NCBI RefSeq assembly: GCF_004011825.1
Contig: NZ_RKLO01000002.1
Location: 434,001 to 498,000, forward strand
From: Rhodococcus xishaensis
GTDB lineage: Bacteria > Actinomycetota > Actinomycetes > Mycobacteriales > Mycobacteriaceae
Direction: 5' to 3'
DNA length: 64,000 nt
Part shown: positions 28,343-38,039 of the stretch, piece by piece
How positions within the stretch are numbered: position 1 is the first letter of the stretch
Layout: each line of letters begins with the position of its first letter
The notes under the pieces: generated by a model
The model's database searches: none
Told to the model about the DNA's origin: nothing
What the model saw: the letters and a program-made list of their open reading frames with translations, nothing else
Translations under genes and position numbers: made by a program

Positions 28343-30588
28343 CAACGAACGAGGTCGAGCACCTCATCGGCAGCTTTGCCGACGTCGCGTTGACGGACCC
28401 GGAGTTCCCTCAGCCGGCTGCCCCCACCGCGGAGCAGACCGATGCGCTCGTCGAGAACGTCGCCACGGCGAACAACTACACCACCGATCAGGTGGTGTGG
28501 TCGACGCCCGAGGGCATCGACGTGCGCCCGGTGTACACCAAGGCCAACCGGGATGCGGTCGAGGCTGATGGGTACCCGCTCGGCAGCTTCCCTGGGATCG
28601 AGCCGTTCCTGCGCGGCCCGTACCCGACGATGTACGTCAACCAGCCGTGGACCATCCGTCAGTACGCGGGCTTCTCGACCGCCGCGGAGTCGAACGCTTT
28701 CTACCGCCGCAACCTCGCAGCTGGTCAGAAGGGTCTGTCGGTCGCGTTCGACCTCGCGACGCACCGAGGCTACGACTCCGACCATCCCCGGGTGCAGGGT
28801 GACGTCGGCATGGCCGGTGTCGCGATCGACTCGATCCTGGACATGCGACAGCTGTTCGACGGGATCGACCTGTCGCAGGTGTCGGTGTCGATGACGATGA
28901 ATGGCGCTGTGCTTCCGATCCTCGCGCTGTACGTCGTGGCGGCCGAGGAACAGGGTGTGGCCCCCGAGCAGCTGGCCGGAACCATTCAGAACGACATTCT
29001 GAAAGAGTTCATGGTCCGCAACACGTACATCTACCCGCCGAAGCCGTCGATGCGGATCATCTCCGACATCTTCGGCTACACGAGCGCGAAGATGCCGCGG
29101 TTCAACTCGATCTCGATCTCCGGCTACCACATCCAGGAAGCCGGCGCGACAGCCGATCTGGAGCTGGCGTACACCCTCGCCGACGGCATCGAGTACATCC
29201 GTGCGGGTCTCGACGCGGGCATGGACATCGACAAGTTCGCGCCACGGCTGTCGTTCTTCTGGGCGATCGGCATGAACTTCTACATGGAGGTGGCCAAGCT
29301 GCGGGCCGGCCGGCTGCTGTGGGCCGAACTCGTCGACAAGTTCTCCCCGAAGTTGGCCAAGTCCAAGTCGCTGCGCACCCACTCACAGACGTCGGGTTGG
29401 TCGTTGACCGCCCAGGACGTGTTCAACAACGTGGCGCGGACCTGTATCGAGGCTATGGCCGCGACGCAGGGCCACACCCAGTCGCTGCACACCAACGCGC
29501 TCGACGAGGCGCTGGCGCTGCCGACCGACTTCTCCGCCCGCATCGCCCGCAACACGCAGCTGCTGATCCAGCAGGAGTCGAACACGGTCCGGCCGATCGA
29601 CCCGTGGGGCGGGTCGTACTACGTCGAGTGGCTCACCCACGAGCTCGCGAATCGGGCCCGCAAGCACATCGCCGAGGTTGAGGAGGCCGGCGGCATGGCG
29701 CAGGCGATCGGCGAAGGGATCCCGAAACTCCGCATCGAGGAGGCCGCGGCCCGCACGCAGGCACGTATCGACTCGGGTCGTCAGCCTGTCATCGGCGTCA
29801 ACAAGTATCAGATCGACGAGGACCACGAGATCGAGGTCCTCAAGGTCGAGAACTCGAAGGTGCGCGCCGAGCAGATCGCCAAGCTCGAGCAGTTGCGCGC
29901 CGAGCGCGACGAGTCCGCCACGCAGGCCGCGCTCGCCGAGCTCACCCGGGCAGCCGCGTCGAACGAAGGCGGCATGGAGAACAACCTGTTGGCCCTCGCG
30001 ATCGACGCCGCCCGCGCCAAGGCGACCGTCGGTGAGATCTCCGATGCGCTCGAAAAGGTCTACGGGCGCCACCAGGCCGAGATCCGGACCATCAGCGGTG
30101 TGTACCGGGACGAGGCCGGAAAGGTGAGCAACATTTCCAGAGCAACCGAACTCGTCGAGAGGTTCGCCGAACTGGAGGGCCGCCGTCCTCGTATCCTCGT
30201 CGCGAAGATGGGCCAGGACGGTCACGACCGAGGACAGAAGGTGATCTCCACGGCCTTCGCCGACCTCGGCTTCGACGTCGACGTGGGACCGCTGTTCCAG
30301 ACCCCCGAAGAGGTCGCCGCGCAGGCGGCAGACAACGATGTCCACGTCGTGGGCGTGTCGTCGTTGGCGGCGGGTCACCTCACCCTGGTGCCCGCGCTGC
30401 GGGAGGCACTGGCCGCGGTCGGTCGCCCGGACATCATGATCGTCGTCGGCGGCGTCATCCCACCGGGGGACTTCGACGAGCTGTACGAGGCCGGCGCAGC
30501 GGCGATCTTCCCGCCAGGCACGGTCATCGCGGACGCAGCCGCAGGGCTGCTCGAGAAGCTGGCCGGCCAACTGGGTCACGACCTCTAA
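28339..30588 (+). CDS. mutB: Methylmalonyl-CoA mutase large (alpha) subunit, B12-binding
   Basis: 749 residues. The catalytic barrel shows [21 protein letters not shown], the Tyr-Arg substrate contacts and [12 protein letters not shown]. The C-terminal cobalamin domain has the base-off ligand His629 in GQDGHDRG, followed by [14 protein letters not shown] and [14 protein letters not shown]. It needs adenosylcobalamin, which must be imported or made from genes outside this window. It is coupled to mutA by a GTGA overlap and followed after four bases by meaB. It corresponds to Rv1493. Confidence 0.97.
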   Translation: MTTNEVEHLIGSFADVALTDPEFPQPAAPTAEQTDALVENVATANNYTTDQVVWSTPEGIDVRPVYTKANRDAVEADGYPLGSFPGIEPFLRGPYPTMYVNQPWTIRQYAGFSTAAESNAFYRRNLAAGQKGLSVAFDLATHRGYDSDHPRVQGDVGMAGVAIDSILDMRQLFDGIDLSQVSVSMTMNGAVLPILALYVVAAEEQGVAPEQLAGTIQNDILKEFMVRNTYIYPPKPSMRIISDIFGYTSAKMPRFNSISISGYHIQEAGATADLELAYTLADGIEYIRAGLDAGMDIDKFAPRLSFFWAIGMNFYMEVAKLRAGRLLWAELVDKFSPKLAKSKSLRTHSQTSGWSLTAQDVFNNVARTCIEAMAATQGHTQSLHTNALDEALALPTDFSARIARNTQLLIQQESNTVRPIDPWGGSYYVEWLTHELANRARKHIAEVEEAGGMAQAIGEGIPKLRIEEAAARTQARIDSGRQPVIGVNKYQIDEDHEIEVLKVENSKVRAEQIAKLEQLRAERDESATQAALAELTRAAASNEGGMENNLLALAIDAARAKATVGEISDALEKVYGRHQAEIRTISGVYRDEAGKVSNISRATELVERFAELEGRRPRILVAKMGQDGHDRGQKVISTAFADLGFDVDVGPLFQTPEEVAAQAADNDVHVVGVSSLAAGHLTLVPALREALAAVGRPDIMIVVGGVIPPGDFDELYEAGAAAIFPPGTVIADAAAGLLEKLAGQLGHDL

Positions 30589-30592
30589 CGGC

Positions 30593-31585
30593 ATGGGGAG
30601 GCCACCTGTCGACGTCAAGACTCTGGCTGCGGCGGTGCGCAACAACGAGCGCGCCGGGTTGGCGAGGGCGATCACCCTGGTCGAGTCGACCCGTGCCGAT
30701 CACCGAGAGCAGGCCCAGCAGCTGCTGCTGAACCTGCTCCCGGACGCCGGGGGAGCGCTCCGGGTCGGGATCACCGGGGTCCCGGGCGTCGGAAAGTCGA
30801 CCTTCATCGACGCGCTCGGCATGTATCTGATCGGGAAGGGACACCGCGTCGCGGTCCTCGCGGTCGACCCGTCGTCCACCCGCACCGGCGGGTCGATCCT
30901 CGGCGACAAGACGCGCATGGCGAGGCTTGCGGTCGAGAAGAGCGCCTACATCCGGCCGTCCCCGACGGCGGGCACTCTCGGGGGCGTCGCGAAGGCGACG
31001 CGAGAGACGATCGTGCTGCTGGAGGCCGCCGGGTTCGACGTGATCCTGGTCGAGACGGTCGGCGTGGGGCAGTCCGAGGTGACCGTCGCGAACATGGTCG
31101 ACTGCTTCTGCTTCTTGACGATCGCCCGCACCGGTGATCAGTTGCAGGGCATCAAGAAGGGCGTGCTCGAGCTCGCCGACGTGGTTGCGGTCAACAAGGC
31201 CGACGGAAAGCATCAGGTGGAGGCGAAGGCCGCGGCCCGCGAGCTCGCGGGTGCGATGCGGCTGATCCATCCACACGATGCGATCTGGAAGCCGCCGGTG
31301 ATCACCATGAGCGGTCTCGAGGGCACCGGGCTCGACGAGTTCTGGCGCACCGTCCTGAGGCATCGCGACACCCTCACCGAGGCAGGGCAGTTCGAGGAGA
31401 ACCGGCGGCGCCAGCAGGTCGACTGGACGTGGACGATGGTGCGCGACCAGCTGCTGCGACGACTCGAATCGAACGAACGGGTCAGAAGGATCCGGGGCGA
31501 GATCGAGGCCCAGGTGCGCGAGGGCTCGCTCACCGCTGCGCTCGCAGCGCATCGTATCCTCGACGCGTTCGACAGGACCGAATAG
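30593..31585 (+). CDS. meaB: MeaB/ArgK-type G3E GTPase, methylmalonyl-CoA mutase chaperone
   Basis: 330 residues. The P-loop GVPGVGKS (residues 62-69), switch region VDPSSTRTGGSILGDKTRM, ETVGVGQSE and the specificity motif NKAD are all present. MeaB gates cofactor loading of methylmalonyl-CoA mutase and protects it from inactivation, using GTP hydrolysis. The gene starts four bases after mutB, so the three genes form one operon. In M. tuberculosis a toxin-antitoxin pair and another gene lie between mutB and this gene (Rv1496); here they are absent. Confidence 0.95.
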   Translation: MGRPPVDVKTLAAAVRNNERAGLARAITLVESTRADHREQAQQLLLNLLPDAGGALRVGITGVPGVGKSTFIDALGMYLIGKGHRVAVLAVDPSSTRTGGSILGDKTRMARLAVEKSAYIRPSPTAGTLGGVAKATRETIVLLEAAGFDVILVETVGVGQSEVTVANMVDCFCFLTIARTGDQLQGIKKGVLELADVVAVNKADGKHQVEAKAAARELAGAMRLIHPHDAIWKPPVITMSGLEGTGLDEFWRTVLRHRDTLTEAGQFEENRRRQQVDWTWTMVRDQLLRRLESNERVRRIRGEIEAQVREGSLTAALAAHRILDAFDRTE

Positions 31586-31621
31586 CAGTTTGCCGCAAGG
31601 AGGCTCGAGGAAGGGGATCGT

Positions 31622-32686
31622 CTACGCCTCGGGGCCGGATCCCTTCACCGCTCGGTCCACGGTCCGCGCGAAGGTCGCCACCCGGTCGACGAGGTCGTCG
31701 AGAAACGCATCGGGATCGGTGTCCAACGCCACCCGCGCGTTCGGCGGTCTGCCCCACAGCCCGAACCAGTCCGCGACGGTTTGGCCGCGCGTGATCCGCC
31801 CTTCCGTTTCGACGTCAACAGTGGCGCTGCGGTACTGGGCGACGTCGGGATCGAGCGCGACCGCGGCCACGAACGGGTCGTGCATGTGGGCGATGAACCC
31901 CTGCCCGTGGTCGCGGTGGAACTCGAAGTAGAAGCGCACAGCGTCGGACAGATGGCGCACAACGGGATTCGACGTCGCGGATCGCGTCGACGGGGCGTCT
32001 TCGGTGCGGATGGTCTCAACGGGTGTGCTGCCGGAGAGTTCGGCAATCCGTCGTAGGTGTTCGGGGCGCAAGACGATCCGCTCGGTCACGTCGAGTCCGC
32101 ACACGATTGGGGTGCGGTCCGCGGGAACCTCGGAGAACGCCGCGAAAACCTCGGCGGCCGCCTCGGGATCGACCGAGATGTTCCATTCCGCAACGGGAGT
32201 CGTGTTGCCGGGATGATGAAAGGCGCCACCCATGATGACAAGGCGCCGGAGTCGTGCGGGGAGGGCGGGGTCGGCGCGGACTGCAAGCGCGAGGTTGGTG
32301 AGGGGGCCGGTGACCAGCCCCACCAACTCCCCGGGACGTTCCCTGGTGAGGTCGATCCATGCCTGTGTCGCGGTCCGGTCGGACGGGCGATGCGTCGGCG
32401 CCGGGAGGATCGCGTACCCGATGCCCTGCGGTCCGTGCGTGTCCTCGGTGGTGCGCAGTGGCGTGGACAGCGGCCCGGCGGCGCCCACCGCCACCTCGAT
32501 GTCGGTTCGACCGCACAGTTCGAGCCATGCCAGGTTGTTCTGCGCGACCTGGGAGGTCGGGACGTTGCCGGCCGTCGACAGGACCGCCACGATCTCGGCG
32601 TCGTCTCGGGCGAGGAGGTAGAGCAGGGCGAGCGAATCGTCGATGCCGGTGTCGACGTCGACGATCAGCGATGTCCGCGCGCTCAC
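31622..32686 (-). CDS. Inosine-uridine-type nucleoside hydrolase
   Basis: 354 residues from GTG 32686. The calcium-binding N terminus IVDVDTGIDDSLALLYLL is the hallmark of the family. VTGPLTNLALA, MGGAFHHPGNTTPVAEWNISVDPEAA and HDPFVAAVALDPD supply the remaining conserved residues, including the C-terminal catalytic His-Asp pair. It hydrolyses the N-glycosidic bond of ribonucleosides for base salvage; substrate preference is not determined. It converges on meaB with a 36-bp gap and is followed upstream by a CoA-transferase gene in the same orientation. Confidence 0.9.
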   Translation of the reverse strand: MSARTSLIVDVDTGIDDSLALLYLLARDDAEIVAVLSTAGNVPTSQVAQNNLAWLELCGRTDIEVAVGAAGPLSTPLRTTEDTHGPQGIGYAILPAPTHRPSDRTATQAWIDLTRERPGELVGLVTGPLTNLALAVRADPALPARLRRLVIMGGAFHHPGNTTPVAEWNISVDPEAAAEVFAAFSEVPADRTPIVCGLDVTERIVLRPEHLRRIAELSGSTPVETIRTEDAPSTRSATSNPVVRHLSDAVRFYFEFHRDHGQGFIAHMHDPFVAAVALDPDVAQYRSATVDVETEGRITRGQTVADWFGLWGRPPNARVALDTDPDAFLDDLVDRVATFARTVDRAVKGSGPEA

Positions 32687-32822
32687 CGGGGACCGCGGCC
32701 CATCCAGGCGTGTGTGCGGTGGGGTTCAGGGTGATTTCCCGAGCGTGCGATCTGGCACTTGTCATGGGCGGTGGGGTGTTCGGACACGATTCCATGATGG
32801 AGGATGCGGCGCGATCGTGCGA

Positions 32823-34082
32823 TCACCACCGCGGCGGGTCGGAACCCCAGGCGCGGGCGGGGAACGGATAGTCGTCGAACTCCGCGAGGGCTGGTCGGGC
32901 CGTGGTGATCCCGCCGTGGGTGACAGCGGTATCCGCCCCCGGGAGGCGCGCCGGCCGAGCGGACCTCCGGCGGTTCGGGCGCCCGAGTAGCCACGCCGCG
33001 GTCCGTGCCAGGGAGACACTGACGTCGCGGCCCGCCCCGTCACCACGGGCATCGATGAGAGCATCGATCACACCGGACGCCAGTAGGTAACCCGAGGCAT
33101 GGTCGAGCGCCTGAGCCGGCAGCGCGCCCGGCTTCCCGTCAGCGCCCTCGATCATCGCGATGCCTGACGCGGCCTGGACGATGCTGTCGAACCCACGCCG
33201 GCCGGCCCAGGGCCCCGACTCGCCCCACGCGCTGACCCGCCCGTGGATCAGGCCAGGTTTGACCGATCCGGGTGCCCCGACCAGGGATTCGAGCGCGCCA
33301 GGCCGGTACCCCGTCACAAGGATGTCGGCATCGCCGAGCAGGGTCCGGAACTGCGTGAGCCCCACGGCGGCCCGCAGATCGATCCGAGCGGACCTCTTAC
33401 CCTGCCCGCTTTCGCGGTGCTGCCATTCGATCTCCGGCATCTGCGGCGGATCGATTCGCAGGACGTCGGCGCCCAACAGGGCCAGCGAACGCGACGCGAC
33501 CGGACCGGCCACGACCCGGGTCAGGTCCAGCACCCGCACACCCGCGAGCAGGGCGTCGCCGGTGGGCATCCGCAGCCGTCCGTGATCGGACCGGACCTGC
33601 ACGCTGACAAGGTCGCCGGATGCGGCGGCAACGCCGGGCACCGAGGCGGCCCAGTCACTCTCGGTGCGGACGCGGGTCGCGATCGCGCCCACACTTACCG
33701 CACGGTCCTCGACGTCCGAGGCCGACATCCGCGCGAGTTGCGCGGCGAACCGTTCGCGATCGGTGTCCTGGGGCAGCCCGACAGCGCCCAGGATCCGACG
33801 TCGGTGATGCTGGTAGTTGGCGTGGATGCGCACCCAGCCATCAGCAGTCGAGAAAAACCCGGACAACTCGGCAAACGCGTCGACCTGGGCGCCGTTCCAG
33901 CGGAACATCCTCTCGCCGCTGAACGCGGCCGCGATCCGCTCCGGCCGGATCGGCCGGCCGGCGGATGGGAGCCCGGCGGCACGGCGCAATCGGTCCACCG
34001 CTGCCCGGAACGTTCTCACCGCGGTCCACGCCAGCTCGTCGGTCGGCAGACACGACGACAGGTAGCCCTCGAAGTCGATCAC
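32823..34082 (-). CDS. CaiB/BaiF family III CoA-transferase
   Basis: 419 residues, GTG start at 34082. Family III features seen are LAGVRVLDLTRVVAGPVASRSLALLGADVLRIDPP, HRESGQGKRSARIDLR, and the likely catalytic aspartate in LPAQALDHASGYL followed by GVIDALI. An N-terminal domain of about 180 residues precedes the usual start of the fold (TADGWVRIHANYQHHRR), as in longer members. It transfers CoA between organic acids; the acid is not predictable. The same-strand neighbours on both sides are metabolic enzymes with short gaps. Confidence 0.85.
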   Translation of the reverse strand: MIDFEGYLSSCLPTDELAWTAVRTFRAAVDRLRRAAGLPSAGRPIRPERIAAAFSGERMFRWNGAQVDAFAELSGFFSTADGWVRIHANYQHHRRRILGAVGLPQDTDRERFAAQLARMSASDVEDRAVSVGAIATRVRTESDWAASVPGVAAASGDLVSVQVRSDHGRLRMPTGDALLAGVRVLDLTRVVAGPVASRSLALLGADVLRIDPPQMPEIEWQHRESGQGKRSARIDLRAAVGLTQFRTLLGDADILVTGYRPGALESLVGAPGSVKPGLIHGRVSAWGESGPWAGRRGFDSIVQAASGIAMIEGADGKPGALPAQALDHASGYLLASGVIDALIDARGDGAGRDVSVSLARTAAWLLGRPNRRRSARPARLPGADTAVTHGGITTARPALAEFDDYPFPARAWGSDPPRW

Positions 34083-34128
34083 AGCGACAGCGAGGCAGTT
34101 CGCGTGTCAGGAGCCGAGCCGGCCCGGC

Positions 34129-35376
34129 TCACATACGTCGCACCTCGATGGTGAATCCAGCGGCCCGGAGGCGGTCGACGAGCACGTCACCCAGCGCGGT
34201 CGCCGGGGTCAAGACGCCACCGGGCGACTCCGGAAGATCGTCGTGCTGCAACGCCAGCGAAAGTGCGGACTCGCCGAGCATCACCGCGGTCGCGGCATAG
34301 CCGGGATCGCCCTGGGCGGAGACCCGGGACATGTAGCGCGCCCCGGACGTCGTGCGGGTGTACGCATCGGTGGTGAAGTACCCCTGCTGGCGGCTCTTCT
34401 CGCTCGGCCCCTCGCCCGGCTTGGGCAGCACACGGTCGAGCAGCCACCGTGTGGGCGGGAACGACAACCCAGCCATGAGACCCCCGAGGACGGCCCCGAC
34501 CCCGACGGAGATCGCGGGAGACGCGAACGATGATCCGACGCTCATCACCTCCCGATACCGGAACTCGCGCCCGTACCCCCACCCGCTGAGCGCGTTGCTG
34601 CGGCGGACGACACGGGTGTTGAACGGAGCCATCACGAACGGGGCCTTCCACCCGCGCAGTTCCGGCGCGATGTCCGAGCCGCGGACCATCATCGACACGT
34701 CGGGCTGCCTGCCGAGGTCGGGCTCGGCTGAACGATCGGGGCTCAGCGAGTACGGCGATGCCGCTAGGCGCCGCAACTTCGCGTCGTGCTTGACCACGTC
34801 CAGTTGCGTGCGCATCGAGTCGATCGTGCCTCCGCTGACTCCGCCACGCATCTTGACGACCAGCGTCGTGTCGGTCAGACTGCCCTCTCCGTCGGCCTGG
34901 ACCTGCCGATTCAGCACGTGGACACCGAGATCGGACGGAATGGAATCGAACCCGCACGAATGCACGATGCGCGCGCCGGTGGACCGGGCAGTGTCGTGGA
35001 AGCGGTCGATGCTCTCCCTGGCGAAGAGCACCTCGCCGGTGAGATCGACGTAGTCGGTTCCGGCTTCGGCGCATGCGCGCACGAGGGGGAGTCCGTACTT
35101 CGCATACGGCCCGACGGTGGTCGCGATGACATGAGCGGCGGCCGCGAGGTCCCGAAGCGAGGACTCGTCCGTCGCATCGGCGCGCAGCAGCGGCCAGTCC
35201 GCAGCTTCCGGCCCGAGTTCGGCGCGGACCTGTTCGAGGCGCTCGACGGATCGTCCGGCGAGACCGATACGAGTACCCTCCGGCGCGTGCTGCGCAAGGT
35301 ACTCGGCTGTGAGGCGGCCGACGAAACCAGTGGCTCCGTAGACGACAACGTCAAGATCGCGTGAGCGTGAGTTCAT
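34129..35376 (-). CDS. Saccharopine dehydrogenase-like / trans-acting enoyl reductase family protein
   Basis: 415 residues. The N-terminal NAD(P)-binding domain is evident (VVVYGATGFVGRLTAEYLAQ, ATTVGPYAKYGLPLVRACAEAGTDYVDLTGE), followed by an HSCGFDSIPSDLG motif. This combination is characteristic of mycobacterial Rv2449c/Rv2953-type proteins, some of which act as trans-acting enoyl reductases in lipid synthesis. A hydrophobic stretch (about 285-305, SFASPAISVGVGAVLGGLMAG) may associate with the membrane. The specific substrate is unknown; a lipid role is favoured over lysine metabolism. Confidence 0.82.
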   Translation of the reverse strand: MNSRSRDLDVVVYGATGFVGRLTAEYLAQHAPEGTRIGLAGRSVERLEQVRAELGPEAADWPLLRADATDESSLRDLAAAAHVIATTVGPYAKYGLPLVRACAEAGTDYVDLTGEVLFARESIDRFHDTARSTGARIVHSCGFDSIPSDLGVHVLNRQVQADGEGSLTDTTLVVKMRGGVSGGTIDSMRTQLDVVKHDAKLRRLAASPYSLSPDRSAEPDLGRQPDVSMMVRGSDIAPELRGWKAPFVMAPFNTRVVRRSNALSGWGYGREFRYREVMSVGSSFASPAISVGVGAVLGGLMAGLSFPPTRWLLDRVLPKPGEGPSEKSRQQGYFTTDAYTRTTSGARYMSRVSAQGDPGYAATAVMLGESALSLALQHDDLPESPGGVLTPATALGDVLVDRLRAAGFTIEVRRM

Positions 35377-35442
35377 GGCTCAACGTTACTCGAGAGTAGG
35401 CCCCCGAGCGACATGGGGGAACGGCGACATCGGGAAGGGAGG

Positions 35443-35817
35443 TCAAACCGCGGCGTGGCGCCGACGGCGAAGCCACGGACGGACAAACCCGGCCCACGAC
35501 ACGAGCACGGCCACCGCCACGAGCGTGCGCACGAGATCGACCGCATTCTCGGGATACACCACGCCGGTCAGGTAGTGGTCGATGAAACCGCTCGACGGCA
35601 GCAGCGCCTCTCCGCCCCGATCCCGGGCCCAGTTCTCGAGGTGGGTAAGGGGGCAGTCGAAGCCGAACAGGACGGTACTGAAGCCCCAGGTGACGGCGAT
35701 GACGTGCAGCCAGATGGTGCGCCTCCAGCGCCACGCGAGGAACCCTCCCACCACGACATAGCCGAGGAAGGCCAAGTGGACGATCACTGTTGCGTCCGCC
35801 AACATCCGATACAGCAC
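35443..35817 (-). CDS. DUF2784 membrane protein
   Basis: 124 residues from GTG 35817 (VLYRMLADATVIVHLAFLGY), the usual start form of the family; a farther upstream ATG at 35832 is possible. Four membrane helices (about 5-25, 32-52, 85-105, 100-118) are separated by short loops, with the conserved FGFDCPLTHLENWARD segment including a Cys. Function is unknown. It lies between the saccharopine-dehydrogenase-like gene and a universal stress protein. Confidence 0.8.
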   Translation of the reverse strand: MLYRMLADATVIVHLAFLGYVVVGGFLAWRWRRTIWLHVIAVTWGFSTVLFGFDCPLTHLENWARDRGGEALLPSSGFIDHYLTGVVYPENAVDLVRTLVAVAVLVSWAGFVRPWLRRRRHAAV

Positions 35818-35862
35818 CCCGACACCTCCCACCGCGGGGATGTGACCTCATCCAATACCAGG

Positions 35863-36258
35863 TTACTGCGGTTGTTTGACCACCAGTACCGGCACGTCGA
35901 CCTCGAGCAGCAGACGTTGGAGAGACCGCTCGAGGAGGAACTTGCCGATCGGCGTCATCCGACGGCCGCCCGCGACGAACAAGCCGGCGCCGCTGTCGGC
36001 AATCAGATCGACGAGTGCCCCGACCGGGTCACCACTGTGCTCGGAGGTCCGCAGTTCCCACGGGGATTCGCCCACCCCGCCCTCGTTGAGTACGCACTGC
36101 ACAGTGGTTCGCGCCGCGTCGACCTGCGAGGGCGTTGATGCGTCGTCGACGATGTGCAGCACGAGGAGTTGCTCGCGCCGACGCATCGCCTCCCGGGCGG
36201 CGTGCACCACCGCCCAACGGCCCTCGGGCGTGTCGCTGAACGCAACGGCGATGGCCAT
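35863..36258 (-). CDS. Universal stress protein (UspA fold)
   Basis: 131 residues with the Rossmann-like USP fold: AIAVAFSDTPEGRWAVVHAA at the N terminus, LLVLHIVDD, and the C-terminal nucleotide-binding segment. In place of the classical GSxG...GS loop it has VAGGRRMTPIGKFLLERSLQRLL. The ATP-binding glycines are therefore partly altered, and ATP binding is uncertain. It is a single-domain form, whereas many actinobacterial USPs are tandem. No adjacent regulator is seen. Confidence 0.82.
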   Translation of the reverse strand: MAIAVAFSDTPEGRWAVVHAAREAMRRREQLLVLHIVDDASTPSQVDAARTTVQCVLNEGGVGESPWELRTSEHSGDPVGALVDLIADSGAGLFVAGGRRMTPIGKFLLERSLQRLLLEVDVPVLVVKQPQ

Positions 36259-36378
36259 GGAACCTCCCGGGAGAAATTGGTGTCGGGTGGGTGCGTCCAG
36301 TATTCCCGGTCCGGAGCTGAATCCGGGTGTGCCACGCGTCTCTCTTCGCTGCGTAGATCGTCACCAGGGGGCAGATCG

Positions 36379-37833
36379 TCACCAGGGAGAGGGCTCGTAG
36401 TCCTTCAGGAAGCATCCGTACAGGTCGACGCCCCGCTCGCCCTGCACGATCGGGTCGTACACGCGAGCGGCGCCGTCGACGAGGTCGAGTGGGGCGTGGA
36501 AGCCCTCCTCAGCCAGTCGCAGCTTTGTGTAGTGCGGGCGCTCGTCGGTGATCCAGCCCGTGTCCACTGCGGTCATGAGGATCCGGTCGGCCAGCATGTC
36601 CTTGGCGCTGGTGCGAGTGAGCATGTTCAGCGCGGCCTTCGCCATGTTGGTGTGCGGATGGCCGGGGCCCTTGTAGGCGCGGCCGAACTGGCCCTCCATC
36701 GCCGAGACGTTGACCACATACTTCCGCCGGGCCGCGGCTGCAGCCATGGACGCCCGCAGGCGGGAGACGAGGATGAACGGGGCCACCGAGTTGCAGAGCT
36801 GCACCTCGAGCAACTCGATCGGATCGACCTCTTCGACGGTCTGCACCCAGCTGTTGGTGTGCTCGAGATCGGGCAGCAGACCGCCCGCGTCGATCGCGAC
36901 ACCCCGCTCGATGCGTGCCGGCGTCGCCGACCCCGCCACGAGCGCGAGCGAGCTGACCTCGTCGGCCGACAGGCTCGCCGATGCCGCCAGTGAAGCGGTC
37001 GAGAGCGAGCCGGCCAGGGCCGCCGGATGTGCCTCGCTGGTCTTGCCGAACGTCACGACCTCGGGCAGCGCACCGGCGGGCAGGGGGCCGGACTCGGCGT
37101 CGACCAGGGCGCTGTATGCCCCGGCTGAGCGGCGGACGGTCTGCGCTGCGTTGTTGATCAGAATGTCGAGCGGTCCCTGCGCGGCAACGGAATCGGCCAG
37201 AGCCACCACTTGCGCGGGATCACGGAGGTCGATGCCGACGACACGGAGCCGGTCGATCCAGTCGGCGCTGTCCTCCATGGCCTTGAACCGTCTGACGGCA
37301 TCGTTGGGGAAGCGCGTGGTGATCGTCAGGTGCGTGCCGTCGCGCAGCAGGCGCAACGCGATGTACATGCCGATCTTGGCGCGCCCGCCCGTCAGCAACG
37401 CCCGACGCCCGGTCAGATCCGTGCGTTGATCCCGTTTGGCGTGGCTGCGCGCGGCGCAATCCGGGCACAGCTGGTGGTAGAACGCGTCGACCTGGGTGTA
37501 GCGCTGTTTGCAGATGTAGCACGGGCGTGGACGGATGAGGGTGCCCGCGGTCGCGCCGGCGGCGGTGGACTTCAGCGGGATTCCGGCGGTCTCGTCGTCG
37601 ATCCGGTCGGGCGAGCCGGTCGCGGTGGCGGCGACGACGGCGCGGTCTGCCACAGAGATCGCGTCGCGGGCCTCCTTGCGCCGCAGCTGCTTGAGTTTCT
37701 TGAACATGTTGCCGACCGCGCGTTGCACGACAACGGAATCCGGGTGATCGGCGTCAAGTCGGGATGCCTCCGCCAGCACCCGTAGGCAGGTCTCCAGGTC
37801 GGTGGGGTCGATACCCGTCATCGGTTGTGCCAT
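36379..37833 (-). CDS. SDR-fold protein with N-terminal zinc ribbon and non-canonical active site
   Basis: 484 residues. A helical N-terminal region (1-110) leads into a zinc-ribbon with two CxxC pairs (PCYICKQRYTQ and LCPDCAARS, about residues 104-127). A Rossmann SDR domain follows (RRALLTGGRAKIGMYIALRL, ILINNAAQTVRRS). The catalytic serine position is kept (VNVSAMEG), but the usual Tyr-x-x-x-Lys reads Thr-Asn-Met-Ala-Lys, so the catalytic tyrosine is missing. There is also an insertion of about 80 Ala/Ser-rich residues in the middle. Related long SDRs occur in actinobacteria; function is unknown. The stop lies in an 18-bp tandem duplication. Confidence 0.75.
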   Translation of the reverse strand: MAQPMTGIDPTDLETCLRVLAEASRLDADHPDSVVVQRAVGNMFKKLKQLRRKEARDAISVADRAVVAATATGSPDRIDDETAGIPLKSTAAGATAGTLIRPRPCYICKQRYTQVDAFYHQLCPDCAARSHAKRDQRTDLTGRRALLTGGRAKIGMYIALRLLRDGTHLTITTRFPNDAVRRFKAMEDSADWIDRLRVVGIDLRDPAQVVALADSVAAQGPLDILINNAAQTVRRSAGAYSALVDAESGPLPAGALPEVVTFGKTSEAHPAALAGSLSTASLAASASLSADEVSSLALVAGSATPARIERGVAIDAGGLLPDLEHTNSWVQTVEEVDPIELLEVQLCNSVAPFILVSRLRASMAAAAARRKYVVNVSAMEGQFGRAYKGPGHPHTNMAKAALNMLTRTSAKDMLADRILMTAVDTGWITDERPHYTKLRLAEEGFHAPLDLVDGAARVYDPIVQGERGVDLYGCFLKDYEPSPW

Positions 37834-37976
37834 CGGTGGGTAACTCAGTCCTGATCTCGTGCGGGTACCTGACCCGGAGCGGGCCGACGCCTGAGTCTAC
37901 CGACTGAGTGAACCGGGACTTCGGGGCGCTGCACGGGTGACACGGCGCCGACGCGGGAGGACCATTTGAAGTATCA

Positions 37977-38005
37977 GGGGGATTGCCCCCCGAGGGCAGT
38001 CCCCC
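37977..38005 (+). promoter_or_regulatory. Strong hairpin in the leader of the subtilase gene
   Basis: GGGGGATTGCCC (37977-37988) and GGGCAGTCCCCC (37994-38005) pair over 12 bases with a single G-U and a 5-base loop. The hairpin ends about 34 bases before the ATG of the serine protease. It could be a translational control element, an RNA-stability stem, or the terminator of an upstream transcript. No T-run follows. Confidence 0.5.
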
Positions 38006-38039
38006 GCTCGAGCGACAACCCTCGAGGAGGGTGATGACA

